Shown: positions 40,686 through 40,883 of the stretch, one piece after another
Position numbering within the stretch: position 1 is the first letter of the stretch
Layout: the number at the start of each line of letters is the position of its first letter
Assembly: GCA_030600655.1 (NCBI GenBank)
Contig: JAUVLP010000010.1
Coordinates: 1 to 40,883, forward strand
Source of the DNA: Candidatus Eiseniibacteriota bacterium
Lineage (GTDB): Bacteria; Joyebacterota; Joyebacteria; Joyebacterales; Joyebacteraceae
Length of the DNA: 40,883 nucleotides
Direction: 5' to 3'
Position numbers and translations under genes: made by a program
The notes under the pieces: model-generated
Told to the model about the DNA's origin: nothing
Seen by the model: the letters and a program-made list of their open reading frames with translations, nothing else
Databases searched by the model: none

Positions 40686-40883
40686 CTAGAATGGATCCTC
40701 GAACTTGGAGACTTCCGCTGCTGTCATAACGGGTCCATCCTTACAGATGTAGAGTTCGCCCATCATGCAGTGTCCGCACTTGCCCAGTCCACAGCTCATG
40801 TTGCGCTCCATCGAGTGGTAGATGTTCTCAGGCTTGAAGCCTTTCTCCAGAAGCGCCATATTGACAAATTTCAGCATGATCGG
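40686..40883 (-). CDS. FAD/NAD(P)-dependent oxidoreductase with [2Fe-2S] tail (partial, C-terminal end)
   Basis: Only the C-terminal 65 residues lie in the window; the gene continues past the right edge. PIMLKFVNMALLEKGF is the last part of the NAD(P)-binding domain, and SCGLGKCGHCMMGELYICKDGPVM is the [2Fe-2S]-binding Cys pattern of the dihydroorotate dehydrogenase PyrK/sulfhydrogenase gamma (HydG) family. Such proteins move electrons between NAD(P)H and Fe-S partners using FAD. It ends 25 bases before the NuoG-like gene and is probably in the same operon. It suggests that NADH or NADPH feeds or drains the complex. Confidence 0.88.
   Translation of the reverse strand, partial: PIMLKFVNMALLEKGFKPENIYHSMERNMSCGLGKCGHCMMGELYICKDGPVMTAAEVSKFEDPF

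Noticed and set aside
1-40883. tRNA, rRNA, CRISPR arrays, insertion sequences, attachment sites or a replication origin
   Set aside because: Nothing with the expected structure, repeats or terminal inverted repeats was found on reading both strands; very diverged small RNAs could still be missed.

Overview
The window looks like a chromosomal segment of an uncultured, anaerobic or facultatively anaerobic bacterium of the FCB superphylum (Eisenbacteria/Krumholzibacteriota/Latescibacteria-like; this placement is inference). The main pointers are two secreted proteins that end in the same FlgD-like/type-A-sorting-like tail (a C25 gingipain-family peptidase at 3632-7330 and a DNRLRE protein at 20774-22549, both ending in -VLLK), moderately high GC, AGGAGG-type ribosome sites and dense gene packing. 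No rRNA, tRNA, CRISPR array or insertion sequence was seen.

Layout. 1-2649 (+): the last codons of an M29 aminopeptidase, a second M29 aminopeptidase, a MscS channel and a universal stress protein. 2646-7330 (-): trehalose-phosphatase and the large C25 peptidase. 7714-10418 (+): endonuclease IV and a long GNAT protein. 10539-18725 (-): transketolase with a histone-H1-like lysine/alanine tail, HflX, an LEA14-like lipoprotein, a HycI-type hydrogenase maturation protease, a hybrid sensor kinase and a DDGD-repeat envelope protein. 18910-22549 (+): oligoendopeptidase F and the DNRLRE protein. 22609-26390: a methyltransferase (-), YjbQ, an SDR epimerase and a nucleoside hydrolase overlapping by ATGA, then a decayed patatin fragment (+). 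26347-28536 (-): a TetR regulator followed by a radical SAM/SPASM enzyme, with a good sigma70-type promoter upstream.

28736-40883 (-) is the centrepiece: one operon of at least 16 genes, open at the right edge of the window and closed by a rho-independent terminator at 28671-28707. In transcription order it encodes the C-terminus of a flavoprotein/[2Fe-2S] reductase, a molybdopterin-oxidoreductase/NuoG-like subunit without a Cys or Sec at the expected active site, a four-cluster HycB-like ferredoxin, a NuoH-like membrane anchor, the [NiFe] small subunit, a NuoC-like subunit, the [NiFe] large subunit, a NuoL-like antiporter subunit, an MbhD-MbhE-like fusion, MrpB, MrpC, MrpD, MrpE, MrpF, MrpG and a NuoI-like ferredoxin. 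This is a group 4 (energy-converting, Mbh/Mfh-type) [NiFe] hydrogenase joined to a complete Mrp cation/proton antiporter and to an unusual electron-input module. The large subunit keeps both Ni-binding CxxC motifs and a cleavable C-terminal extension, which fits the HycI-type protease 20 kb away.

The most striking anomaly is an in-frame TAG at codon 27 of mrpC, in an operon that otherwise looks intact. Other unusual points are the basic tail of the transketolase, an apparent AUC start for hflX, and the frameshifted patatin remnant lying in frame behind the nucleoside hydrolase stop.
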